From NCBI RefSeq assembly GCF_037969875.1, contig NZ_CP150218.1, forward strand, positions 434,001 through 498,000: DNA of 64,000 bases, read 5' to 3'. Of this stretch, positions 25,401 through 33,624 are shown piece by piece. The first letter of the stretch is position 1. The number at the start of each line of letters is the position of its first letter. A model generated the notes under the pieces. That model searched no databases. It worked only from the letters and a program-made list of their open reading frames with translations, and was not told where the DNA came from. A program made the position numbers and the translations under genes. This stretch comes from Paenibacillus sp. FSL R7-0337 (lineage in GTDB: Bacteria > Bacillota > Bacilli > Paenibacillales > Paenibacillaceae).

Positions 25401-26210
25401 ATGATCTACTTACGAAGCTTCAAGCTCTCCAAGGTTATCGAACGAAATCCTAACATCTACCCGGATTATGTACTTAAACCTATCGCGGGCGAGGTGCTGG
25501 TGTTTGACCGGATTACAGTGTTATATGGAAATAACGGCAGCGGAAAATCCACTCTGCTTAATGTGATCGCCAGCAAGCTTGGATTACCCGGGGCTGAGCG
25601 AATGACCAGCTACGGACATAGCATCTACGCTCAGCGCTTCTTGGAATTGAGTAGTTACCGGTTAGGGCAAGATGAGCAGGAGCGTAACATCAGAGAGCTT
25701 CCGAAGGGAAGCCGTTATATAAAGTCTGAGGATATTTTGTATGAGATCAAAAAAATCCAGCAAGCCTCCGTGCTGCGTGAGAGTATGGTGTATGAGCAGA
25801 GGAACGGGGGGATGAGCAAGAATCAGGCAGCGGAATATGAATCCTCGAACGCGTTCAAGAAGCAACTCGATAACATCCAATTCTCACAGGAAAAATACTC
25901 CAACGGCGAAACCTCAATGGCCTTCTTCGAGGAGAATTTGCAGCCGGGGAATTTGTATGTTTTGGACGAGCCGGAAACGTCGCTGTCGCCTGCCAACCAA
26001 ATTAGAATAGCGGAGCAAATCAATGAGCTGGCCCGGTATTTCGATAACCAGTTCATTATTGCCACACACTCCCCCTTCATTCTGGGAACATTGCATGCTA
26101 AGGTCTACAATCTGGATGCCAGCCCCTTGCAGACTGCGGAGTGGTATGAACTGGAGAATGTACAATCTTTCTATCAATTTTTCAAGCAGCATAAGCATTT
26201 GTTTGAATGA
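25401..26210 (+). CDS. AAA-family ATPase (ABC-type head)
   Basis: 269-residue cytosolic ATPase. Walker A YGNNGSGKSTLLN, ABC-like segment KYSNGETSM, Walker B NLYVLDEPETSLSP and switch histidine IIATHSPFIL are present, with ~110 residues between them. This is the layout of small AAA_21-type predicted ATPases, whose partners are often nucleases or unknown. No partner gene is adjacent: the next gene downstream is a flavoprotein ~250 nt away. TTG at 25362 is possible, but ATG 25401 after AAAGGGG is preferred. The role cannot be told from sequence. Confidence 0.75.
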   Translation: MIYLRSFKLSKVIERNPNIYPDYVLKPIAGEVLVFDRITVLYGNNGSGKSTLLNVIASKLGLPGAERMTSYGHSIYAQRFLELSSYRLGQDEQERNIRELPKGSRYIKSEDILYEIKKIQQASVLRESMVYEQRNGGMSKNQAAEYESSNAFKKQLDNIQFSQEKYSNGETSMAFFEENLQPGNLYVLDEPETSLSPANQIRIAEQINELARYFDNQFIIATHSPFILGTLHAKVYNLDASPLQTAEWYELENVQSFYQFFKQHKHLFE

Positions 26211-26456
26211 AGCTGATAAGCGCCAAGAAGCGCAGGAATTGACATCATTAAAATTTAAAGTTATTATAGACACGCATAGTCCTTAATCGAAGCGATGCAT
26301 ATGTGTATTACAGATTGGCGACGCAGGTGAGCAATGGAGATACGGGGTCTGATTTTTTGCGCCATTCAAAGACTATGGAAGTCTCTAATATCCGTAAAAT
26401 TACCTGTCGTCACACACCCGCACACATTACCCACCACACACAAGGAGGAATTACAA

Positions 26457-27422
26457 ATGAAGAACCTGGAAAACGTTGATGCCGCAGCAAATGCAGATGT
26501 AGCAGATGCAGCCAATGCTGATGTAGTCATTATCGGAGGAGGGCCTGCCGGGCTTAATGCCGGGCTGATGCTGGGCCGGGCACGCAAACGGGCGATTGTC
26601 ATAGATGCGGGGCGTCCGCGTAATGCGGTCACCCGGGAAGCGCATGGCTTCCTGACCCGGGACGGGATTGCTCCGTTTGAACTCCGGCGGATTGCCATAG
26701 AACAGCTTGGCGCTTATCCGTCGGTCTCACATGTTGAAGATACAGTTGTGTCCGTTACCGGTGAGGATGGAGCCTTCCTGCTGGAGACAGCTTCAGGTCT
26801 TAAGCTGACCAGTAAGAAGCTGCTGTTCGCCGCAGGTATGAAGGATCTCAGGCTGGATATTCCCGGGCTTGCCGAGGTCTACGGGAAAAGCGCCTTTGTC
26901 TGCCCGTACTGTGATGGCTGGGAATTAAGAGATCAGCCGCTGGTGGTCATCAGCAGAGGGGCTGCACTCATGCATCTTGCGCCGTTGTTATACGGCTGGA
27001 CGAAGCAGTTCGCGGTCTGCACGAATGGCCCTGATGAGCTCACAGCAGCGGAACGCGAAGAATTGCGCGCTCATGATATCCCGTTATTCGCTGCTCCGAT
27101 TCATGAGATTTCATCCAATGAGGGCATGGTTAACCATGTGAAGCTTATGGATGGAACAGAGCTTCTTTGTACAGGCATCTTCTTCCGGCCCGAGCTGGCT
27201 CCGGGAACGGATCTGCCGCATACCTTGGGCTGCCGGATATCCGAGCAGGGTATCCTGGAGGTTGGCGAGTCCGGTCAGACCAGCGTACCCGGAATATACG
27301 CTGCCGGGGATGCTGCCACGATGATGCATCAGTCCATAGCTGCTGCCGCATCGGGCGCGCTGGCTGCTGCAGCGCTGAACGGCGAGCTGAACCGGGAAGC
27401 TTGGAAGGCCGGGCTTGCATAA
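26457..27422 (+). CDS. NAD(P)/FAD-dependent oxidoreductase, thioredoxin-reductase-like
   Basis: 321-residue flavoprotein. FAD-binding VVIIGGGPAGLNAGLMLGRA starts at residue ~22, and the second FAD motif GIYAAGDAA lies near 275. CPYCDGWE in the middle resembles the redox CxxC of thioredoxin reductases and related proteins. The usual NADPH motif GxGxxA is replaced by ISRGAALMHLA, so the nucleotide partner is uncertain. This group is seen in bacilli and actinobacteria as a possible disulfide or bacillithiol reductase; the substrate is unknown. ATG 26457 follows AAGGAGGA; earlier in-frame codons lack a ribosome site. Confidence 0.8.
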   Translation: MKNLENVDAAANADVADAANADVVIIGGGPAGLNAGLMLGRARKRAIVIDAGRPRNAVTREAHGFLTRDGIAPFELRRIAIEQLGAYPSVSHVEDTVVSVTGEDGAFLLETASGLKLTSKKLLFAAGMKDLRLDIPGLAEVYGKSAFVCPYCDGWELRDQPLVVISRGAALMHLAPLLYGWTKQFAVCTNGPDELTAAEREELRAHDIPLFAAPIHEISSNEGMVNHVKLMDGTELLCTGIFFRPELAPGTDLPHTLGCRISEQGILEVGESGQTSVPGIYAAGDAATMMHQSIAAAASGALAAAALNGELNREAWKAGLA

Positions 27423-27496
27423 TTCTTCCCCTTGTAGCAAAGGATAACTTTACTATGAATATGAAATTCAAAGGGTAGAGCAGGGAGGGAGTACAG

Positions 27497-28921
27497 ATGA
27501 ATACTGCAACGGAAGCAGAACCGAAGACCCAACTGACCCCGCTGCTGGCAGAGAATGAACTGGTGTTGCGCGGCGTTTTTGATGGCTGTGAGGATGTGGT
27601 GTTCCATTCGTTCCTGACTGTTCAACGTACTTCCGCGCTCTGTGTATACTGTACAGGATTATGTGATACGGAGCGGCTGGAGCAGCAATTACTGGTACCG
27701 CTGGAGCAGACCGGCCTTGCAGTTGAACCGGCAGTGGACGGGTCTGCTGAGGTTCCTGTCGCCTCGATTCAACAGATTAGAACTGTAGAACAAGCCGTTA
27801 CAGCGATTCTGGACGGTGAAGCTGTGCTTTTGCTGGACGGCCAGGCTTCGGGTAAGGGCTATCCGCTATACAAGGTTCCCACCCGGACTCCCGAAGAACC
27901 GGCGGCTGAATCCACTGTGCGCGGTGCCCGTGACGGCTTCACTGAAGCTCTGGCTACGAATCAGTCTCTATTGCGTATGCGGCTTAAGACACCAGCCCTG
28001 AAGCTGCATTCCAGTACTATTGGAGAGTACAGTAATACGAAGGTTACCCTCGTATATGTGGAAGGTATTATCCAGCCGGGACTGGTCACTGAAGTTAATA
28101 AACGGCTAAGCCGCCTGAATATCAAAGATGTGCTGGAGAGCCAGTATATTGAGCAGGGCATCATTGACCAGCCCTTTTCACCGTTTCCGCAGATGATTGC
28201 TACGGAGCGCCCGGATGTGGTGGTCTCCAATCTGCTGGAGGGCCGGTTTGCGCTCTTGATTGACGGGACTCCCTTCAGTCTGATTGCCCCGATTAACATG
28301 TTCTCCATGCTGCAATCCCCTGAGGATTACTACGAGAACATTTACATGAGTATTTTTGTCCGCTGGCTCAGATATATCTTCTATGCCTTGTCGCTCCTGC
28401 TCCCCTCAGCTTATGTAGCCATCACCACCTTCCATCAGGAGATGATCCCCACCGTGCTGCTGCTGAGTATCGCGCGGGCGAGAGAGGAGATTCCCTTCCC
28501 GGCCCTGGTGGAAGCGCTCATTATGGAGATCGCCTTCGAGGCGCTGCGGGAGGCCGGAGTCCGGCTGCCGAAGCAGATAGGTTCCGCTGTCAGTATTGTT
28601 GGCGCGCTAATTATAGGCCAGGCTGCTACCACTGCGGGAATTGTCTCTGCTCCGATGATCATTATTGTGGCGATTACGGGCATTGCTTCCTTCATGGTTC
28701 CGCGTTATTCCGCCAGCATCGCGACCCGGCTGCTGCGCTTCCCCATGATGGTTCTGGCAGGCACGCTGGGGCTGATCGGCGTAATGCTCGGCATCATCCT
28801 GGTCGTCATTCATCTTAGCAGTCTGCGTTCGTTCGGCAGGCCTTATCTGTCACCGGCAGCTCCAACGTTCAGCAAGGGCTTGAAGGATGTATTGTGGATC
28901 TCGCAGCCGCGGAGCAAATGA
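27497..28921 (+). CDS. Spore germination receptor A subunit (GerA family)
   Basis: 474-residue GerA/SpoVAF-family membrane protein. A soluble N-terminal region of ~280 residues carries the family blocks TKVTLVYVEGIIQPGLVTEV, QMIATERPDVVVSNLLEGRF and PEDYYENIYMSIFVRWLRY. Several membrane helices follow from ~290. A-subunits sit in the spore inner membrane and take part in sensing germinants such as amino acids and sugars. GGGAGGGAG precedes the ATG. It is the first gene of a four-gene operon. A forespore (sigma-G) promoter is expected, but none is convincing in the 74-nt upstream gap. Confidence 0.9.
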   Translation: MNTATEAEPKTQLTPLLAENELVLRGVFDGCEDVVFHSFLTVQRTSALCVYCTGLCDTERLEQQLLVPLEQTGLAVEPAVDGSAEVPVASIQQIRTVEQAVTAILDGEAVLLLDGQASGKGYPLYKVPTRTPEEPAAESTVRGARDGFTEALATNQSLLRMRLKTPALKLHSSTIGEYSNTKVTLVYVEGIIQPGLVTEVNKRLSRLNIKDVLESQYIEQGIIDQPFSPFPQMIATERPDVVVSNLLEGRFALLIDGTPFSLIAPINMFSMLQSPEDYYENIYMSIFVRWLRYIFYALSLLLPSAYVAITTFHQEMIPTVLLLSIARAREEIPFPALVEALIMEIAFEALREAGVRLPKQIGSAVSIVGALIIGQAATTAGIVSAPMIIIVAITGIASFMVPRYSASIATRLLRFPMMVLAGTLGLIGVMLGIILVVIHLSSLRSFGRPYLSPAAPTFSKGLKDVLWISQPRSK

Positions 28922-28955
28922 CGGCAGCGGGACTTCAACAGAGAAGAGGATACTT

Positions 28956-30059
28956 ATGTTGACTGACAAAGGGAAAATATCGGTTACCCAGCTGGCCTTT
29001 CTTGTCTTTCCCTCCATTCTCGCTACAGCTATTCTGTCTGTCCCCGGGATTACCATGCATTATGCGGGACATGATATGTGGCTATCGCCCATCCTGGGCT
29101 CGCTGATTGGAGCAACGGTCATTGGGATCTCGCTTGGACTTAACCGGCTGTATCCCGGAAAGACCATTATGCAGTCCAGTCTGTTGATCGCCGGCTGGCT
29201 GCCGGGCAAGCTAATCGGGCTGGGTTTTCTGCTCTATTTGCCCCATCTGAACGGTCTGATTATCCTGGAATATGGCGAGTTTATTCTGAATAATGCGCTT
29301 CCTAAGACGCCGCTGCTTGTTATTATAAGCTCCATGGTTATCGTCTGTGCGATCAATGTCAGGCTGGGGATTGAGGTGGTCAGCCGAACCGCGCAGGTGT
29401 TCGTTACGCTGCTGGTGGTGATGCTCTGCCTGATCTTTGTCCTACTGACCGGGGAGCTGCGGCCCGCCGAGCTGCTTCCGTTCATGGAGAAAGGATTCGT
29501 GCCCATTATCAAAGGCGCCGTCGCTCCGTCTGCATGGTTCAGTGAATATATTGTGCTGGCCTTTCTGCTGCCCTATGTCAACAGTAAGAAACACCTTACC
29601 CGGACAATGCTGGTCTCACTTGTGGTCACAACTGCGGCGATGAGTCTTACCAATCTGTTCTGCCTGCTGCTGATGGGGGATTTGACGGACAGCTTTGCTT
29701 ATCCGGTGATGATTGCTGCCCGTTACATTACCATTGCCGATTTCCTGCAGCATATCGAGGCTCTGATTATTGCGATCTGGATCTTCGGGATTTTTGTCAA
29801 AATCTCTGTCTTTCTCTACATCTTCGCCGCTTCGGCCGCAGAATGGTTCGGGCTGGACGATTATAAACCGCTGGTGATTCCGCTGGCGTTCTTAAGTATA
29901 TTGTTCTCGTATTGGGTAGTGTCCGGTGCCTCAGGGGTCGCTGCGCTGGTGAGTGCTTCTGCGAATATATATACCATGTTGTTCCTGGTCGTGCTTCCTG
30001 CCGCAGTCTATGGACTGGCCCTGCTGAAGAGGGGGCTGAAGCGGCAGAACAAAGGATGA
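28956..30059 (+). CDS. Spore germination receptor B subunit (GerB family)
   Basis: 367-residue integral membrane protein of the amino-acid-permease-like GerB family (spore permease). It has about ten hydrophobic segments. Family motifs include ISVTQLAFLVFPSILATAIL at the start and a conserved WIFGIFVKISVFLY near 290. B-subunits bind the germinant. An in-frame GTG or ATG further upstream would overlap the A gene; ATG 28956 follows AGAAGAGGA at 5 nt and gives the normal N-terminus. It lies 35 nt after the A subunit gene. Confidence 0.9.
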   Translation: MLTDKGKISVTQLAFLVFPSILATAILSVPGITMHYAGHDMWLSPILGSLIGATVIGISLGLNRLYPGKTIMQSSLLIAGWLPGKLIGLGFLLYLPHLNGLIILEYGEFILNNALPKTPLLVIISSMVIVCAINVRLGIEVVSRTAQVFVTLLVVMLCLIFVLLTGELRPAELLPFMEKGFVPIIKGAVAPSAWFSEYIVLAFLLPYVNSKKHLTRTMLVSLVVTTAAMSLTNLFCLLLMGDLTDSFAYPVMIAARYITIADFLQHIEALIIAIWIFGIFVKISVFLYIFAASAAEWFGLDDYKPLVIPLAFLSILFSYWVVSGASGVAALVSASANIYTMLFLVVLPAAVYGLALLKRGLKRQNKG

Positions 30060-30077
30060 AGATAAGGAGGGAGGGCT

Positions 30078-31256
30078 ATGCGGGGCTGCAGGACCTTAAT
30101 CATGCTGCTGCTAAGCAGTATACTGCTGACCGGCTGCTGGGACCGGACGGAGATCAATGACCTGGCGATCGTGCTGGCTACAGGTGTGGATTATCAGGAG
30201 GGGCAGGCCCAGTTGACGGCCCAGATCTTCATCCCGCGCAAGGGCGGAGGCGGATCAGAGAGCGGCGGAGCCGGGGAAGGCGCAAGCGGGGTCACTATGA
30301 TCCGCACCGCTGAAGGAGATAACATTGCCGAAGCCTTGAACCGGCTGCAACGGAAGGTGGCCCGGCATATGTTCTGGGGCCAGTGTGAGGTCATTGTAAT
30401 CAGTGAAGAGGCAGGAAAGCAGGGGCTGCGCGAGTATATCGACTTTCTCCTGCGTTATCCGCAGTTCCGTGAGCATGCATATGTCTTCTCCAGCCAGGAA
30501 TCTGCCAAGGATATTCTTGCCTTGCTGGACCCGCTGGAGCGGAGCACCTCCGAATCCCTCCGGGAAATGGCGAATATGAACCTGGGCACGCGCGTGACCC
30601 TGCTGGAATTGTCCCAATCCATTCAAGGTGCCAGCGGTTCGGCTGTTTTAACCCGTATTCTGATTGCTCCTCCAGAACCGAAGGACGGCCCTAATGCTAC
30701 TACACCCTTACTCAAAGGAATAAGCCTGTATAAACATGGCCGCTATGCACTCACCGTGAAAGAACCGGTCAGCCTTGGGGTGCTGCTGATGATTAATGAA
30801 CTGAATAATATTATAATACCGGTTAAGCTGGATCAGCAGAAGGGGACCTTCTCGATTCAGCCTACGAGTATAACCACCACTCTAACCCCGAGAATTGTGA
30901 ACCGGGAATGGTTGATGAAGATCCGGATTGTGGCCAAGGGCGAGGTGGTTATGAATACAACCGATGCCAATCTGACCGATCCGGTGAAGATGATTGAGCT
31001 GAATCAGGCGTGGGAAGACAAACTGAAGGAGCTCGCCCAGCAAGCCCTCCACATGTCGCAAAAAGAGCAGAAGACTGACTTTTTCCGCTTCGCCGATACC
31101 TTCCGCAGACATTACCCGCAAGAGTGGAAGAAGAAGAAAGACCAGTGGGAGGCAATGTACCCCCAGTTACAGGTGGATGTCTCCGCCAAGACAAGTATTA
31201 CTGGTAACGGAAGATCAACCGGCCCTCAGGGCATCCCGGAGCAATCGGCTGACTGA
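30078..31256 (+). CDS. Spore germination receptor C subunit (GerC family lipoprotein)
   Basis: 392-residue lipoprotein on the outer face of the spore inner membrane. Lipobox LLTGC with Cys20, followed by the family hallmark WDRTEINDLAIVLATGVDY. The body contains the usual TAEGDNIAEALNRLQRK and FWGQCEVIVISEE blocks and ends in the Ger(x)C C-terminal domain (NREWLMKIRIVAKGEV). A glycine-rich insert, GGGGSESGGAGEGASG, sits near residue 55. AAGGAGGGAGGG lies right before the ATG. It follows the B subunit gene after 18 nt. Confidence 0.92.
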   Translation: MRGCRTLIMLLLSSILLTGCWDRTEINDLAIVLATGVDYQEGQAQLTAQIFIPRKGGGGSESGGAGEGASGVTMIRTAEGDNIAEALNRLQRKVARHMFWGQCEVIVISEEAGKQGLREYIDFLLRYPQFREHAYVFSSQESAKDILALLDPLERSTSESLREMANMNLGTRVTLLELSQSIQGASGSAVLTRILIAPPEPKDGPNATTPLLKGISLYKHGRYALTVKEPVSLGVLLMINELNNIIIPVKLDQQKGTFSIQPTSITTTLTPRIVNREWLMKIRIVAKGEVVMNTTDANLTDPVKMIELNQAWEDKLKELAQQALHMSQKEQKTDFFRFADTFRRHYPQEWKKKKDQWEAMYPQLQVDVSAKTSITGNGRSTGPQGIPEQSAD

Positions 31257-31303
31257 CAGAGGCTACGCCTTAATTCCAGCAACCATACAAGGAAGTGGGA
31301 AGC

Positions 31304-31522
31304 ATGAAACTGGTAATGATCCTGGGCATTCTGCTGCTGTCCGCTTCAGTTATCGTTTTTGAATTCCGGGGCAGTAAGGATAAGAAAACCAGAAAGGTTA
31401 TCGCAGGCATCACCCTTGCTACGGCGGGGCTTACCATTCTGCTCTTATTACAACCGGGCCTGCCGGGTCCTACCGAGCTGGTGAAGCTGTTGTTCGGCAG
31501 AATCGATCTGATTATGAAATGA
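31304..31522 (+). CDS. Small two-helix membrane protein, GerD-subunit-like (receptor operon D gene)
   Basis: 72 residues: helix 1 (~3-18, VMILGILLLSASVIVF), a basic loop RGSKDKKTRK, helix 2 (~35-50), then a short tail. Some Bacillus germinant-receptor operons end with a D gene coding for a two-helix protein of this size that modulates receptor function. Size, topology and position at the end of the operon fit; sequence similarity alone is weak. A GTG at 31295 is in frame, but ATG 31304 with GGAAGTGGGAAG upstream is preferred. A terminator follows. Confidence 0.6.
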   Translation: MKLVMILGILLLSASVIVFEFRGSKDKKTRKVIAGITLATAGLTILLLLQPGLPGPTELVKLLFGRIDLIMK

Positions 31523-31524
31523 AG

Positions 31525-31563
31525 CTTAAGGCAGCTCCTTCACGGGGCTGTCTTTTAAGTTTT
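31525..31563 (+). terminator. Terminator of the germination operon
   Basis: AAGGCAGCTCC-TTCAC-GGGGCTGTCTTTT, flanked by CTTAA and TTAAG, starts just after the stop codon and ends in a T-rich tract. Confidence 0.7.
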
Positions 31564-31574
31564 TACCAAATTCA

Positions 31575-31588
31575 TTTAAGCGATTACA
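31575..31588 (+). promoter_or_regulatory. Candidate cre site before a sugar ABC importer operon
   Basis: TTTAAGCGATTACA differs from the cre pattern TGWAANCGNTNWCA at position 2 only. It lies ~75 nt before the first permease gene, where CcpA-type repression would act. Confidence 0.4.
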
Positions 31589-31660
31589 TTTTCTTATTTC
31601 CCCAGGTGACTATAATGAAAAACAAGAGAGCTCCTTAATACAGCCGGAGGGATGGGAGAA

Positions 31661-32611
31661 ATGAAAGCGGTTTTAAACAATCAGCAAGATCAAATCGGAC
31701 TCACGCGAAAACACACCTTTTGGCTCAGGATCAGGAGAGATGCCCTACTCTACATCCTTTTGCTGCTGCCACTCCTGTACATTGCCATTTTTAAATATGC
31801 CCCGATTTACGGCTTGATTATGGCGTTTCAGGATTACAATATTTTTCAGGGGACGAGTGGAAGCGAATGGGTGGGACTGGATGTATTCCGGTTTATTTTT
31901 CAGCAGGACAGCTTCTACCGTGCCCTCAAAAATACGCTGGTTCTGAATGTGCTGGATCTGGTGGCAGGCTTCCCGGCCCCGATTATCCTGGCGATTCTGC
32001 TTAACGAGGTCCGTATGGCAAGGTTCAAGAAATTAACGCAGACGATTCTCTATCTGCCTCACTTCATGTCCTGGGTGATTATCGGCGGGATTGTCTATCT
32101 GATGTTCTCTAACAGCGGGATGGTTAATCTTTTTCTGGATAACCTGGGCCTGTCAAAAATTGAATTCCTGTCGCAGAAGACCCCTTGGCTGGTCACTTAT
32201 ATTACGGTGGGGGTATGGCAGAACATCGGGTGGGGGACGATTATTTATCTCGCGGCGATTACCGGCATCAACAAGGAGCTGTATGAAGCGTCCGATATGG
32301 ACGGCTGCAGCAGACTCCGCAAAATGTGGCATATTACACTGCCCGGCATTAAATCTACGATTAACATTCTGCTGATTCTTCAGATTGGCCGAATGGTATC
32401 GATTGGATTCGACCGCCCGTTTGTAATGGGGAATTCACTGGTCAGCGAATATTCCGATGTCATCAGCACCTTCGTGTACAGAGTCGGTATCAGCTCGGGA
32501 GACTTCTCCCAGGCAACGGCCGTCGGGCTGTTCCAGTCCGTGGTAGGTCTGACCCTGCTGATCGGTGCCAACTATATTGCGAAGAAATTGGGTGAGGATG
32601 GGATATGGTGA
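31661..32611 (+). CDS. Sugar ABC transporter permease, LplB-like
   Basis: 316-residue inner-membrane permease with six helices. The start RDALLYILLLLPLLYIAIFKYAPIYG and the following MAFQDYNIFQG are hallmarks of the LplB/YtcP/LipO importer group of Paenibacillus and Bacillus. The EAA loop, ELYEASDMDGCSRLRKMWHI, contacts the ATPase. No ATPase gene is present, as usual for this group, which shares a general MsmX-type ATPase. ATG 31661 has GGAGGG 9 nt upstream; ATG 31652 is a poorer fit. The next gene overlaps by 7 nt. Confidence 0.9.
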   Translation: MKAVLNNQQDQIGLTRKHTFWLRIRRDALLYILLLLPLLYIAIFKYAPIYGLIMAFQDYNIFQGTSGSEWVGLDVFRFIFQQDSFYRALKNTLVLNVLDLVAGFPAPIILAILLNEVRMARFKKLTQTILYLPHFMSWVIIGGIVYLMFSNSGMVNLFLDNLGLSKIEFLSQKTPWLVTYITVGVWQNIGWGTIIYLAAITGINKELYEASDMDGCSRLRKMWHITLPGIKSTINILLILQIGRMVSIGFDRPFVMGNSLVSEYSDVISTFVYRVGISSGDFSQATAVGLFQSVVGLTLLIGANYIAKKLGEDGIW

Positions 32612-33510
32612 GAGCGGCAAGCACGATAACAACCAGACGGATTGGCCGGAAAAAAAGTGTAGCAGATATTGCGATTATAGTCTTTATTGTGGCTTTGTCG
32701 TTCACCTGCATTGTCCCGTTCTTATACATGATAGCGCTGTCATTTAGTTCCAACGAAGCGATTATCTCGCAAAAGGTAAGCTTATGGCCGGTAGACTTCA
32801 CTATTGAGACGTATAAGACGATTCTGAGCGATGCCGATATGCTGTATACGCTGGGCTATAGTATTGTCCTTACGATTTTTTACACCGTGGTGTGTATGTT
32901 CCTGACGATCTGTGCGGCGTATCCGTTAACGAAAAAGCGGCTATGGGGGAGAAACTTCCTGCTGTCCGCACTGGTCTTCACCATGTATTTCAGCGGCGGC
33001 CTGATTCCTTCCTATATCCTGATCAAGAATCTGGGGATGATGGATACGATATGGAGTCTGGTGCTGCCGGGTGCGATGAGTGTATTTAATCTGATTATCC
33101 TGAAAACCTTCTTCAGCTCGCTTCCCGAGAGTCTGGAGGAATCAGCGTCCATTGACGGCTGCTCGGATCTGGGGATTCTTCTGCGGATTGTGCTGCCTCT
33201 CTCGCTGCCTTCGATTGCCACCTTAAGCCTCTTCTATGCCGTAGACCGGTGGAACGGATTCCAGGATGCCTTATTCTATATTACCAAAAAAGAGCTCTAT
33301 CCCATGCAGCTCAAGCTGTACCAGATCATCTCAGCCAACCAGCAGCTCGACAGCCAGCAGGGCGGCGAGGGCAGTATCGGCTCATTCATTGTGCCGGAGT
33401 CGCTGAAGGCCGCAAGCGTCATGTTCACCACCATTCCGATTCTGCTGATTTACCCCAAGCTGCAGAAGTATTTCGTAGACGGTGTAATGACAGGCGCGAT
33501 CAAGGGCTGA
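32605..33510 (+). CDS. Sugar ABC transporter permease, YtcP/LplC-like
   Basis: 301-residue second permease of the importer, with six helices. FTCIVPFLYMIALSFSSNEA, YPLTKKRLWGRNFLL and the EAA loop ESLEESASIDGCSDLGILLR are typical of the LplC/YtcP branch, as is the C-terminal FVDGVMTGAIKG. The start overlaps the upstream permease stop by 7 nt, which implies coupled translation and equal amounts of both subunits. The lipoprotein gene follows ~115 nt later. Confidence 0.9.
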   Translation: MVRAASTITTRRIGRKKSVADIAIIVFIVALSFTCIVPFLYMIALSFSSNEAIISQKVSLWPVDFTIETYKTILSDADMLYTLGYSIVLTIFYTVVCMFLTICAAYPLTKKRLWGRNFLLSALVFTMYFSGGLIPSYILIKNLGMMDTIWSLVLPGAMSVFNLIILKTFFSSLPESLEESASIDGCSDLGILLRIVLPLSLPSIATLSLFYAVDRWNGFQDALFYITKKELYPMQLKLYQIISANQQLDSQQGGEGSIGSFIVPESLKAASVMFTTIPILLIYPKLQKYFVDGVMTGAIKG

Positions 33511-33624
33511 AGCGGTACACTCCAGGGAAGGGGGAATGCTTAGCTGGCGGAAGTTGAAGCTGCCTGGGCAAGGAAGCTATAATCTGGATTACTATCATGA
33601 TAAGAGATGAAAGGGTGGTATACC

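Noticed and set aside
27423..27496. Sigma-G promoter of the germination operon
   Set aside because: No -35/-10 pair fits the consensus with proper spacing.
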